Shown here: piece after piece, positions 13,900 to 20,829 of the stretch | Layout: the number at the start of each line of letters is the position of its first letter | Numbering within the stretch: position 1 is the stretch's first letter | Source: JACVRW01 sp034664105 | GTDB lineage: Bacteria > Actinomycetota > Thermoleophilia > Solirubrobacterales > Thermoleophilaceae | NCBI GenBank assembly: GCA_034664105.1 | Contig: JAXDIH010000251.1 | Span: forward strand, 1 to 28,540 | Length of the DNA stretch: 28,540 nucleotides | Direction: 5' to 3' | The notes under the pieces: model-generated | Databases searched by the model: none | Told to the model about the DNA's origin: nothing | The model's input: the letters and a program-made list of their open reading frames with translations, nothing else | Translations under genes and position numbers: made by a program

Positions 13900-15251
13900 T
13901 CATCGTCGGCGCCGGCGTGGTCGGGGCGGCGATCGCACGCGAGCTGTCGCTCTTCGAGCTGGACGTGACGCTGCTCGAGGCCGGCCCGGACGTCGGGGCG
14001 GGCACGAGCAAGGCGAACACGGCGCTGCTGCACACCGGCTTCGACGCCAAGCCGGGCACGCTGGAGGCGACCCTCGTCGCGCGCGGGTACACGCTGCTGT
14101 CGGAGTACGCGGCGCGGGCCGGCATTCCGGTCGAGCGCACGGGCGCGCTGCTGGTGGCCTGGGACGAGCAGCAGGTGGGCGAGTTCGGCGGGATCGTCGA
14201 GCGCTCGCGGGCGAACGGCTACGAGGCGATCCGGGAGCTCGGTGCGGACGAGCTGTACCGGTGGGAGCCCAACCTCGGACCGGGGGCGGTGGCCGCGCTG
14301 GAGGTCCCCGACGAGGCGCTGATCTGCCCGTTCACCACGCCGCTCGCCTTCGCCACCGAGGCCGTGCTGGCCGGCTGCGAGCTGCGCCGCGACACGCCGG
14401 TGACGGGCATCGAGCGGCTGGCCTCCGGGGGCTTTCGGGTGGAAGCGGGTGGCGGATCGATCACCACCCGGTGCCTGGTGAACGCCGCCGGCCTGCGCAG
14501 CGACGAGGTCGACCGCATGCTCGGTGGCGACGGCTTCACGGTTACGCCCCGCCGCGGCGAGCTGATCGTCTTCGACAAGCTCTCGCGACCGCTGGTGCGG
14601 CACATCGTGCTCGCCGTGCCGACGCAGGTGTCCAAGGGCGTGCTGGTGGCGCCCACGGTCTTCGGCAACGTGATGGTGGGGCCGACCGCCGAGGACGTGG
14701 AGCGCAAGGACGACACGTCCTCGACCGCGGCCGGGCTGGAGTACCTGCGCTCCGAGGCGGGCCGGATCGTGCCGGCGCTGCTGGGCTTCGAGGTCACGGC
14801 CGTCTACGTGGGCCTGCGCGCCGCCACCGAGCACGTCGACTTTCAGATCCGCTTCGAGGACGGCTACGCGTGCGTCGGCGGCATCCGCTCGACCGGCCTG
14901 TCGGCCTCGATGGCGATCGCCGAATACGTCCGCGACGGGCTGGAGCTCGAGCTCCGGCGCCGGCCGGCGCGCGCGGCTGTGCGGATGCCGAACCTCGGCG
15001 AGGCGTTCCCGCGGCCCTACCAGCGGGCCGAGCTGGTCGCCTCGGACGGCGACTACGGTCGCGTGGTCTGCTTCTGCGAGCGGGTCACGCGCGGCGAGCT
15101 GCGCGACGCCCTCGCCAGCCCGGTTCCGCCCGTCGACCTGGACGGGCTGCGACGGCGGACGCGCGCGCACATGGGTCGCTGCCAGGGCTTCTTCTGTGGA
15201 GCCCAGCTGGCGGAGCTGCTGGCCGAGCAAGGATCGGGCGAGCGTGTCTAG
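13884..15251 (+). CDS. GlpA-like FAD-dependent dehydrogenase with [2Fe-2S] BFD domain
   Basis: A 455-residue flavoprotein. FAD binding is at residues 4-34 (DVVIVGAGVVGAAIARELSL, then VTLLEA). GAGTSKANTALLHTGFDAKPGTLEA is the signature block of GlpA-type glycerol-3-phosphate dehydrogenases and related L-2-hydroxyglutarate oxidases. The C-terminal 60 residues form a BFD-like [2Fe-2S] domain with Cys396-x-Cys398 and Cys433-x4-Cys438 (CFCERVTRGEL, CQGFFCGAQL). The start GTG 13884 overlaps the LLM gene, and the stop overlaps the next flavoprotein by 8 bp. In other bacteria this protein forms a complex with the flavoprotein encoded next to it. Glycerol-3-phosphate is the likeliest substrate, but other 2-hydroxy acids remain possible. 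Confidence 0.85.
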   Translation: MDRDVVIVGAGVVGAAIARELSLFELDVTLLEAGPDVGAGTSKANTALLHTGFDAKPGTLEATLVARGYTLLSEYAARAGIPVERTGALLVAWDEQQVGEFGGIVERSRANGYEAIRELGADELYRWEPNLGPGAVAALEVPDEALICPFTTPLAFATEAVLAGCELRRDTPVTGIERLASGGFRVEAGGGSITTRCLVNAAGLRSDEVDRMLGGDGFTVTPRRGELIVFDKLSRPLVRHIVLAVPTQVSKGVLVAPTVFGNVMVGPTAEDVERKDDTSSTAAGLEYLRSEAGRIVPALLGFEVTAVYVGLRAATEHVDFQIRFEDGYACVGGIRSTGLSASMAIAEYVRDGLELELRRRPARAAVRMPNLGEAFPRPYQRAELVASDGDYGRVVCFCERVTRGELRDALASPVPPVDLDGLRRRTRAHMGRCQGFFCGAQLAELLAEQGSGERV

Positions 15252-16482
15252 CGGGCCCGTCGCGATCGTCGGCGGCGGGCCGGCCGGCCTGGCGGCGGCG
15301 GTCGAGCTGCGCCGGCTCGGCGTGGGCGAGGCGGTGGTGATCGAACGCGAGCGCGACGCCGGCGGGATCCCCCGTCACGCGCGCCACCAGGGCTTCGGTC
15401 TGCGTGACCTGCGCCGCCCGCTCAGCGGGCCCGCGTACGCGCGTCGGCACGTGGAGCTGGCGCGGGCGGCCGGCGTGGAGCTGCTCCTGGAGACGATGGT
15501 CACCGGCTGGGCCGGCGGGGTGCTGGAGCTGACCGGCCCGGGTGGACGCTCGACACTCGACGCCGCCGCCGTCGTGCTGGCCACCGGCTGCCGGGAGCGC
15601 CCGCGCTCGGCGCGGCTGGTGCCGGGCAGTCGGCCCGACGGCGTGATGACCACCGGGATGCTTCAGCAGCTGGTCTACCTCAGCGGCCTGCCGGCCGGCC
15701 GTCGCGCCCTGGTCGTGGGAGCCGAGCACGTGAGCTTCTCGGCGATCGTGACGCTCGGCCACGGCGGCGCCCGCGCGGTCGCGCTGACCACAGAGCTGCC
15801 CCGCCACCAGTCCCTGGCCGCGTTCCGGCTCGGCGCCCGCGCCCGCTACCGGGTCCCGCTGTGGACGCGCACCCGCGTGAGCGCCATCCACGGCCGTCCA
15901 CGGGTCGAGGAGGTCGAGCTGACCGACCTCGACGGCGGGCGCACGCGCACGGTGGCCTGCGACACGGTCGTCTTCACGGCCGACTGGATCCCCGACCACG
16001 AGCTGGCGGTCACGGCCGGCGCCGAGCTGGATCCGCTCACGCGCGGCCCGGCGATCGACGCGGCCCTGCGCACCTCCTCACTGGGGGTGTTCGCCGCGGG
16101 CAACCTGCTGCACGGCGCCGAGCAGGCCGACGTGGCCGCGTTGAGCGGCCGCCACGCCGCCGGGGCGGTGGCGCGCTACCTCGATGACGGTCGGTGGCCG
16201 CGGCGGCGGGTCCCGGTCGTGTGCGAGGAGCCGCTCGGGTGGATCGCGCCCAACGTCGTGGCCGCCGGCTTCGATGCGCCTCCGCGCGGCCGCTTCCTGC
16301 TGCGCTCGCGCGAGTTCCTGCGGGCGCCGCGGATCGAGATCGCCCAGGGCGAGCGCGTGCTCTGGAGCGGCAGGGTGGCACGGGTGATGCCGGGTCGCTC
16401 GACGCGGCTGCCGTTCGCCTGGGCGCGCGACGTGGACGCTGAGGGCGAGCCCGTCGTTTGCAGGCTGGGTCGCGCCGGGTAG
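15244..16482 (+). CDS. FAD/NAD(P) oxidoreductase, partner of the GlpA-like enzyme
   Basis: A 412-residue two-dinucleotide-binding flavoprotein. FAD site: AIVGGGPAGLAAAVELRRLG (residues 7-26). The family block GGIPRHARHQGFGLRDL and GPAYARR is followed by ATGCRERPR. The second (NAD) site around RRALVVGAEHVSF lacks a clean GxGxxG. FTADWIPDHELA and GVFAAGNLLHGAEQADVAALSGR form the C-terminal FAD contact. It resembles the second protein of GlpA-like pairs (NAD(P)/FAD oxidoreductase next to a GlpA homologue), which passes electrons between the dehydrogenase and NAD or quinone. A third small DUF1667 partner common in Firmicutes and Thermotoga clusters is absent here. GTG 15244 overlaps the preceding stop; upstream in-frame starts are inside that gene. 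Confidence 0.82.
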   Translation: MSSGPVAIVGGGPAGLAAAVELRRLGVGEAVVIERERDAGGIPRHARHQGFGLRDLRRPLSGPAYARRHVELARAAGVELLLETMVTGWAGGVLELTGPGGRSTLDAAAVVLATGCRERPRSARLVPGSRPDGVMTTGMLQQLVYLSGLPAGRRALVVGAEHVSFSAIVTLGHGGARAVALTTELPRHQSLAAFRLGARARYRVPLWTRTRVSAIHGRPRVEEVELTDLDGGRTRTVACDTVVFTADWIPDHELAVTAGAELDPLTRGPAIDAALRTSSLGVFAAGNLLHGAEQADVAALSGRHAAGAVARYLDDGRWPRRRVPVVCEEPLGWIAPNVVAAGFDAPPRGRFLLRSREFLRAPRIEIAQGERVLWSGRVARVMPGRSTRLPFAWARDVDAEGEPVVCRLGRAG

Positions 16483-16491
16483 GAGGAAGCC

Positions 16492-16716
16492 GTGGAACAC
16501 GACGAGCGGGCGGAGGAGCTGGAGCGCGAGGCGGAGGTGCTGGAGCAGCACGCCGAGCGGGTGGGCGAGCACATCGAGGACGCGCGGCGCGACTGGGAGG
16601 CCAAGGAGGACGATCCCACCGTGCCGGGCGCGCAGCCGGATCCCGGCGACGAGGAGGAGTCGCTGCCCGGCGTCGGATCCGACGAGGAGACGCTGTCAGA
16701 GGAGGGCGGACCATGA
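16492..16716 (+). CDS. Small acidic coiled-coil-like protein
   Basis: A 74-residue, strongly acidic protein. The first half (HDERAEELEREAEVLEQHAE, RVGEHIEDARRDWEAKEDD) has heptad-like spacing and should be a helix or coiled coil. The second half is disordered, rich in Pro, Asp and Glu. No family is recognised. GTG 16492 is supported by an AGGAGGA Shine-Dalgarno sequence and lies only 9 nt after the flavoprotein gene, so it belongs to that operon. It is coupled by ATGA to the next small gene. It could be an assembly or electron-transfer accessory; this is inference from position only. Confidence 0.7.
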   Translation: MEHDERAEELEREAEVLEQHAERVGEHIEDARRDWEAKEDDPTVPGAQPDPGDEEESLPGVGSDEETLSEEGGP

Positions 16717-16901
16717 CGGAGAGCCCGGAGCGGTCGGACCAGCTCCCGGAGGAGGCCCCATCCGAGGTGGTGCCGGACGACGGCGGCCACGCCAAGCCGC
16801 ACCATCCGCCCGGCGTGCCGGGCGAGGAGGAGACGGCTACCGGCAACCCTGACGCTGCCGGCGCCGAAGAAGGCGAGGAAGAGGACCCCGCCGGCGCGTA
16901 A
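16713..16901 (+). CDS. Small acidic, disordered protein
   Basis: A 62-residue protein starting MTESPERSDQLPEEAPSEVV, rich in Glu, Asp, Pro and Gly, with one HAKPHHPPG segment that could bind metal and an acidic tail (AEEGEEEDPAGA). It has no hydrophobic core and is probably unstructured. ATG 16713 overlaps the upstream stop by ATGA, which is the main evidence for expression. Its TAA stop is also part of the TAACCT -10 element of the next gene. No family recognised. It closes the 13117-16901 operon. Confidence 0.6.
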   Translation: MTESPERSDQLPEEAPSEVVPDDGGHAKPHHPPGVPGEEETATGNPDAAGAEEGEEEDPAGA

Positions 16902-16904
16902 CCT
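16899..16904 (+). promoter_or_regulatory. -10 element of a leaderless zincin transcript
   Basis: TAACCT, which includes the TAA stop of the upstream gene, is followed by 7 nt and GTG 16912. The GGAGG between them is too close to the start codon (1 nt) to act as a normal Shine-Dalgarno. Confidence 0.55.
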
Positions 16905-16911
16905 CGGAGGC

Positions 16912-17487
16912 GTGCTGGACACGCTGCGAGGACCAGTCAAGGCGGGCATCGCCGCGCTGTTCGCGGTGGGCCTGCTGCTCCTGTTCCTGAATCCGCCCTC
17001 GCTGTCGGGTGCGCAGGGGATGGCGGTGCTGATCGGCGGTGGCCTGCTCCTGGCCCTGCTGACCGCCTGGGCCTTCGTGGCGATGACCGGCCGCGACGCG
17101 ATGCCGGACGACGAGTTCGAGCGGCTGGTGCGGCGCAGCGAGGAGCTGGCTCGCCACCCCGAGCTGAACGCGGCGGCCACCGAGTTCGAGGTGCTGGTGG
17201 CGGAGGCGATCGACCGGCTGCCGCCGGAGTTCCAGCGCCTGCTCGACCAGACGCCGGTGGTGGTGTCGTACCGGGGCCGGGAGAACCGCGCCTACGGGCA
17301 CTACTTCGGCGACACCGTGGCCCGCGACGACTATCCCGACCGCATCGTCGTCTACCAGGACACGCTCGAGCGCGACTTCGGGCACGACCCCGACGTGCTG
17401 CGGGCGGAGGTCGAGCGCACGCTCCGCCACGAGCTGGCCCACCACCTCGGCTGGCACGAGCAGGGCGTGCGCGACCTCGGGCTCTAG
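16912..17487 (+). CDS. Membrane-anchored zincin-type metallopeptidase
   Basis: A 191-residue protein. Two transmembrane helices (about 10-30 and 36-58) precede a C-terminal domain resembling the Zincin_1 family of small predicted zinc peptidases. That domain has FEVLVAEAIDRLPPEFQRLLDQTPVVV, then YGHYFGD, YPDRIVVYQDTLERDF and the metal site HELAHHLGWHE (His173, Glu174, His177; third ligand His182 or Glu183). Most relatives are about 110-130 residues and soluble, so the N-terminal membrane hairpin is an unusual fusion. By the helix count the catalytic part would be on the cytoplasmic side if the N-terminus is inside. Activity on a peptide is unproven for this family. GTG 16912 is fixed by the leaderless -10 element. 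Confidence 0.78.
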   Translation: MLDTLRGPVKAGIAALFAVGLLLLFLNPPSLSGAQGMAVLIGGGLLLALLTAWAFVAMTGRDAMPDDEFERLVRRSEELARHPELNAAATEFEVLVAEAIDRLPPEFQRLLDQTPVVVSYRGRENRAYGHYFGDTVARDDYPDRIVVYQDTLERDFGHDPDVLRAEVERTLRHELAHHLGWHEQGVRDLGL

Positions 17488-17497
17488 GCTTACGGCC

Positions 17498-17516
17498 GCG
17501 CGCGCCGTCCGCGCGC
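17498..17516 (+). terminator. GC hairpin between the zincin gene and tRNA-Ser
   Basis: A perfect 7-bp stem GCGCGCG/CGCGCGC with a CCGTC loop, 10 nt after the zincin stop and 4 nt before the tRNA. It could be a terminator or a processing structure in the tRNA leader. There is no T-run. Confidence 0.4.
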
Positions 17517-17520
17517 ACCT

Positions 17521-17609
17521 GGAGAGGTGACCGAGCGGCTGAAGGTGCACGACTGGAAATCGTGTGGGCGGGTCAAACTGCCTCGTGGGTTCGAATCCCA
17601 CCCTCTCCG
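17521..17609 (+). tRNA. tRNA-Ser (anticodon GGA)
   Basis: An 89-nt class II tRNA. Acceptor GGAGAGG pairs with CCTCTCC; discriminator G. The anticodon stem CACGA/TCGTG encloses loop CTGGAAA, so the anticodon is GGA, reading UCC and UCU. It has a long variable arm and T-arm GTGGG-TTCGAAT-CCCAC. CCA is not encoded. Confidence 0.95.
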
Positions 17610-17622
17610 TTTCCGCCCGGGG

Positions 17623-18231
17623 CTAGGCCGCCTGCAGCCTGGTGAAGTGCCACAGCCGACCGCCCAGCTTGTGGTCCACGCGCAGCCCCGACGCCGCCGC
17701 GCGGTTGCGCAGCGCCGCGTGGCTGACCATGTGGGGGTCGCCGAAGAGCTCCCCGACCACGATCCTGCCGGCCGGCTTCACGACCCGGCGCAGCTCCCGC
17801 AGCGCCGCGCCCTGGTCGGGGATCTCGCCGAGCACCGTGATCAGGTACGCCGCGTCGAAGGTGTCGTCGCCGAACGGCAGCGAGCGCGCGTCAGCGAGCG
17901 TCGGGACGATGTTGCCGATGCTCTGCTCGCCGGCCCGCTCCACGGTGTGGTCGAGCATCTCCTGCTGCACGTCGAGCACGTCCAGGCGCCCGCCGGGCTC
18001 CAGCCACTCCGCCACCGGCAGCGCGTAGTAGCCGGTGCCGGGGCCAACCTCCAGCAGGCGCTCGCCGGGCTGCGGCTCGAGGATCTCGCGCAGCCGCGCG
18101 CGCGTGATGAACGGGTGCGGCGCCTCGACCCAGAAGCGCTGCGAGTAGGGGCAGGCGGACGGGTTCTTGCGCCACCAGAACGCGACTCCCACTGTGGCCG
18201 CGGTCGCGGCCGCCGCGAGTCTGCGGATCAC
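17623..18231 (-). CDS. Class I SAM-dependent methyltransferase with N-terminal anchor
   Basis: A 202-residue protein. Residues 1-20 (IRRLAAAATAATVGVAFWW) form a hydrophobic helix, then PYSQRFWVEAPHPFITRARL and a Rossmann-like methyltransferase domain. SAM motif I is LLEVGPGTGYYAL (about 59-71). LDVLDVQQEMLDHT, TLADARSLPFGDDTFDAAYLI and LRELRRVVKPAGRIVVGE are the later motifs, as in UbiE/Methyltransf_11 enzymes. The substrate is unknown; the hydrophobic N-terminus suggests a lipid or quinone. GTG 18231 is preceded by GGGAGAGG and overlaps the upstream stop in a 4-bp GTGA, so it is co-translated with the small gene before it. Confidence 0.85.
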   Translation of the reverse strand: MIRRLAAAATAATVGVAFWWRKNPSACPYSQRFWVEAPHPFITRARLREILEPQPGERLLEVGPGTGYYALPVAEWLEPGGRLDVLDVQQEMLDHTVERAGEQSIGNIVPTLADARSLPFGDDTFDAAYLITVLGEIPDQGAALRELRRVVKPAGRIVVGELFGDPHMVSHAALRNRAAASGLRVDHKLGGRLWHFTRLQAA

Positions 18232-18479
18232 ACCTCTCCCGGCGCCGGCACGATCAGTCGGATGTGGCGCCGGGCGAGCATCAGGACCGGCGTGCTCCAG
18301 TCCCGGCCGGAGTCGTCCAGCGATACCAGCTGGCAGTCGACCATCGTGAAGAACTCCTGGTCGCGCCTGTTCACGTGGTCGGACACGCGTGAGCGATAGC
18401 CCTCGCGCGGCAAGGTCATCATGCCCTCCACGCGATAGCGGTCGGTTTCCACGACGACACGTTCCTTGCGTACCTCCAC
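18228..18479 (-). CDS. Small beta-rich protein of unknown function
   Basis: An 83-residue protein from GTG 18479: EVRKERVVVETDRYRVEGMM, then SRVSDHVNRRDQEFFTMVDCQLVSLD and RHIRLIVPAPGEV. The pattern of short strands, with a VSDHVN segment, resembles small DUF6812/Lsm-like proteins; that resemblance is from memory and moderate. No membrane segment or catalytic motif. GTG 18479 lies 8 nt after a TAGATT box; ATG 18500 is an alternative but would cover that box. It is coupled to the methyltransferase through GTGA and is divergent from the lipoprotein gene. Confidence 0.65.
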   Translation of the reverse strand: MEVRKERVVVETDRYRVEGMMTLPREGYRSRVSDHVNRRDQEFFTMVDCQLVSLDDSGRDWSTPVLMLARRHIRLIVPAPGEV

Positions 18480-18487
18480 GGTGCCGC

Positions 18488-18493
18488 AATCTA
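18488..18493 (-). promoter_or_regulatory. -10 element of a leaderless transcript for the 18228-18479 gene
   Basis: TAGATT on the minus strand, 8 nt before GTG 18479. It faces away from the lipoprotein promoter. Confidence 0.5.
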
Positions 18494-18521
18494 GCGGCAT
18501 CCAGCGCCCGACCCCGCTCGC

Positions 18522-18527
18522 TAGCCT
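18522..18527 (+). promoter_or_regulatory. -10 element of a leaderless lipoprotein transcript
   Basis: TAGCCT, 7 nt before ATG 18535. No Shine-Dalgarno sequence is present. The two divergent -10 elements are 28 bp apart. Confidence 0.55.
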
Positions 18528-18534
18528 GCGACAC

Positions 18535-19017
18535 ATGACTCGATTCGCGGCCGCGCCGCTGACCCTGATCGTCTTTTCACTCGGACTCGTGGCCTGTGGC
18601 GGCGGCGACGGCGGCGGTGGCGGAGCTCCCTCCAAGGCCGCCTTCGCCTCGAACGCGAGCAAGATCTGCAAGAGCGCCGAGGACAAGCTCAAGGACGTCG
18701 GTCAGGACGCGAACACCCCTGACGAGATCGCCGCGGCGGTCGACAAGGTCATCGCCGAGACACAGGACAGCGTGGACAAGCTGAAGAGCCTCAAGCGCCC
18801 CGAGGGCGACGCCGGCAAGGCGGCCCAGGAGTTCGTGGACGCGCTCCAGAGCGACATCGAGGACAAGGGCATCCCCGCGCTCGAGGACCTTCGCGACGCT
18901 CTCAAGAAGAACGACGAGCAGGCCGCCCGGAAGGCCGCCGAGCGCATCAAGTCGCTCGAGAACACCAACAGCGACGACCTGGCCCGGGCGCTGGGCGCCA
19001 AGGCCTGCGCGAGCTGA
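18535..19017 (+). CDS. Lipoprotein with helical domain, unknown function
   Basis: A 160-residue predicted lipoprotein. The signal peptide ends in a lipobox LVAC (Cys21), followed by a Gly-rich spacer (GGGDGGGGG). The mature part is largely helical and charged: ASKICKSAEDKLKDVGQDAN, VDKVIAETQDSVDKLKSLKR, ALQSDIEDKGIPALEDLRDAL, KKNDEQAARKAAERIKSLEN. Two Cys in the mature region (about 45 and 158) could pair. It would sit on the outer face of the membrane. The family is not recognised; similar helical lipoproteins are common in this bacterial group. Its last codons and stop lie in the first copy of an exact 56-bp tandem duplication. Confidence 0.8.
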   Translation: MTRFAAAPLTLIVFSLGLVACGGGDGGGGGAPSKAAFASNASKICKSAEDKLKDVGQDANTPDEIAAAVDKVIAETQDSVDKLKSLKRPEGDAGKAAQEFVDALQSDIEDKGIPALEDLRDALKKNDEQAARKAAERIKSLENTNSDDLARALGAKACAS

Positions 19018-19106
19018 CCCGGAGCTAGCCGGCGGCTACGGCGGCGGCGAGCGCCAAGGCCTGCGCGAGCTGACCCGGAGCTAGCCGGCGGCTACGGCGG
19101 CGGCGA
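18995..19106. repeat. Exact 56-bp tandem duplication across a convergent junction
   Basis: Copy 1 is 18995-19050 and copy 2 is 19051-19106; they are identical. Copy 1 carries the last codons and stop of the lipoprotein gene. Copy 2 carries the last codons and stop of the convergent kinase-like gene. Without the duplication the two stops would be only 7 nt apart. Perfect identity means a recent event or an assembly artefact. Confidence 0.95.
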
Positions 19107-20829
19107 GGCGGGCTTCGGCGCTGCGCAGGTCGGCACGCGCCGACGCCCAGCTGCTGCGGCTGTTGCGGCTAGCGGCTCGTGCAAGCGCGCGGTAGGCCGC
19201 GGCGGTCTCGCGGGCCGCCTTCGCGACGGCGTTGCCGCCGGAGATGCCCGCAAATCGCTTGGCCGCCCGGTCATGCGTGCGGGCGAGCGCGTCGGCGGCC
19301 TGGATCTGGGCGGGCTGGCCGCTGGCTTGCGCCAGCCGGGTGCGACCGTCGGCGCGATCGATGCGCAGCCGGCTGCCGGCCAGCCGCCAGGCCTTCTGTG
19401 CCTCGGCGACGACCGACAGCGCCACGGTCCGCTGCGATCCGAGCCGCAGAGTCGACGCCATCCGCTCGCAGATGGCGAGCGTGTTCGCGGGCGAGCCGGG
19501 CGCTGCGGCGCAGGTGATCTGCACCTTCCCGCTCTTCGTGGGGATCACGTAGCGAGCGGTGCGCGTGCCGCCCTTAGTCCGAACGGCGTCGTGGCGCCAG
19601 GCCTCGTAATCGCCCAGCAGCACCGGCGTCCCGTTGTCCGAGGGCGCCAGCGCCTTGTTGCTGATGGCCACGGTCAGCCCGGACGCGGCGTCGCGCCGCG
19701 GCTGGGCCTCCAGCAGGCCGGCTTCCGCCGGGCGCTGCTGCCATCCGTCCGGCAGCTCGACGCTCATACCGGCAGCGCTCACCTGAGGGTGCGCCGCGGG
19801 AGCGGTGTCGCCGCCGGCGGCCAGGGTTCCGGCCACCCCGCCGGCCGCGAGCGCGCCGCCCAGGAGCAGCGCGACCAGCGCGGCGCCACGGCGCGGGTGC
19901 GGCCCGACAGCTGGCTGGAGCCGCGGAGCCGGGCGTGCAGGGGCCTGCTTCGGGGGCGCTGAGTTGCGCCGGAAGCGCGGAGGGGCCTCGAGCGCCGGCA
20001 TGTTGGGCGCGCCGTAGATGACCAGGTTCAGCAGATGCCGCGCCTCCGCGGCGGTGGCGTAGCGCTTGTGCGGATCCGGCGCCATCGCCACGGCGAAGAT
20101 CGTGTCCAGCGTGGCGGGCAGGTCGGGACGGACCGCGCTGACGCGCGGCGGGGCGGCGTTCGCGATCTGCTGCGGGGTGCCCGTGTGGGGCGGGCCTCCG
20201 GTGAGCAGCGTGTAGGCGATCGCGCCGAAGGAGTAGACCGCCGAGCGGGGATGCGCGTCCTCGCCGCGCAGCACCTCGGGGGCCACCCACGCCGCGTGAG
20301 CGTCGTCGCCCGCCGCCGGGTTGCCGAGCGCCTCGCGTGCGACCCCGAGGTCGCCGACCATCGCGCCGAAGCGCGGATCGAGGAACACGGAGTCGGGTGT
20401 GACCTCGCAGGGCGCCTTGCCCTGGCTGACCGCGTCGTCGAGCGCGTGGGCGATGCCCAGCAGCAGCGCGAGGGCGCGGGCGGTCGAGAGCTCAGAGATG
20501 CGCCGGTACTCCGACAGCGGCACGGCCGCGCCGATGTCGTGTGCCACGTAGAACCAGCCGTCGAAGTTGCCCGCCGACACGAGCGGCAGCAGCCGGTCGC
20601 TGGTCAGCTCGGCGCGCTCCCCGGCCGCGGCCGAGAACCAGACCCAGCAATCCTCCTGCGCCGGTGCCCGCGCCACGCTGAGGCAGACCGTCTGGTGGTC
20701 GAGGTGGACGATCGTGTGGTGGCGGTCGCCGCTCTGCGGCAGCGCCTCGATCGCCTCCGCGATAAGGGTCTCGTCGGGGGACGCGGTGTAAGTCGCTGAA
20801 GTCGGCTCGGGCTCGTACATCGACGTCAT
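19081..20829 (-). CDS. Membrane pseudokinase (Ser/Thr kinase-like) with extracellular domain
   Basis: A 582-residue single-span protein. Residues about 20-270 follow the protein-kinase fold, but catalytic features are lost. There is no Gly-rich loop or clear VAIK lysine. The HRDxKPxN loop reads CEVTPDSVFLD (141-151), so the catalytic Asp and Lys are replaced, and DFG reads GDLGVA (159-164). The APE motif (WVAPEVLRG) and the VYSFGAIAYTLLTG helix are kept. A Pro-rich linker (about 283-310) leads to a transmembrane helix (about 315-338). An outer domain, with ISNKALA and GDYEAWRHDAV segments, ends in an Ala/Arg-rich helical tail. Coupled by ATGA to the Pro-rich anchored protein upstream. It may be a scaffold or sensor rather than an enzyme. 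Confidence 0.8.
   Translation of the reverse strand: MTSMYEPEPTSATYTASPDETLIAEAIEALPQSGDRHHTIVHLDHQTVCLSVARAPAQEDCWVWFSAAAGERAELTSDRLLPLVSAGNFDGWFYVAHDIGAAVPLSEYRRISELSTARALALLLGIAHALDDAVSQGKAPCEVTPDSVFLDPRFGAMVGDLGVAREALGNPAAGDDAHAAWVAPEVLRGEDAHPRSAVYSFGAIAYTLLTGGPPHTGTPQQIANAAPPRVSAVRPDLPATLDTIFAVAMAPDPHKRYATAAEARHLLNLVIYGAPNMPALEAPPRFRRNSAPPKQAPARPAPRLQPAVGPHPRRGAALVALLLGGALAAGGVAGTLAAGGDTAPAAHPQVSAAGMSVELPDGWQQRPAEAGLLEAQPRRDAASGLTVAISNKALAPSDNGTPVLLGDYEAWRHDAVRTKGGTRTARYVIPTKSGKVQITCAAAPGSPANTLAICERMASTLRLGSQRTVALSVVAEAQKAWRLAGSRLRIDRADGRTRLAQASGQPAQIQAADALARTHDRAAKRFAGISGGNAVAKAARETAAAYRALARAASRNSRSSWASARADLRSAEARLAAAVAAG

Noticed and set aside
17485..17490. TAGGCT as a promoter for tRNA-Ser(GGA)
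   Set aside because: It is the stop codon region of the zincin gene, 30 nt from the tRNA, and no matching -35 was found. It remains possible but unsupported.
10641..17609. tRNA-Ser genes as attachment sites of an integrated element
   Set aside because: No integrase, no repeated tRNA 3' end and no shift in gene type between or beside the two tRNAs was seen.
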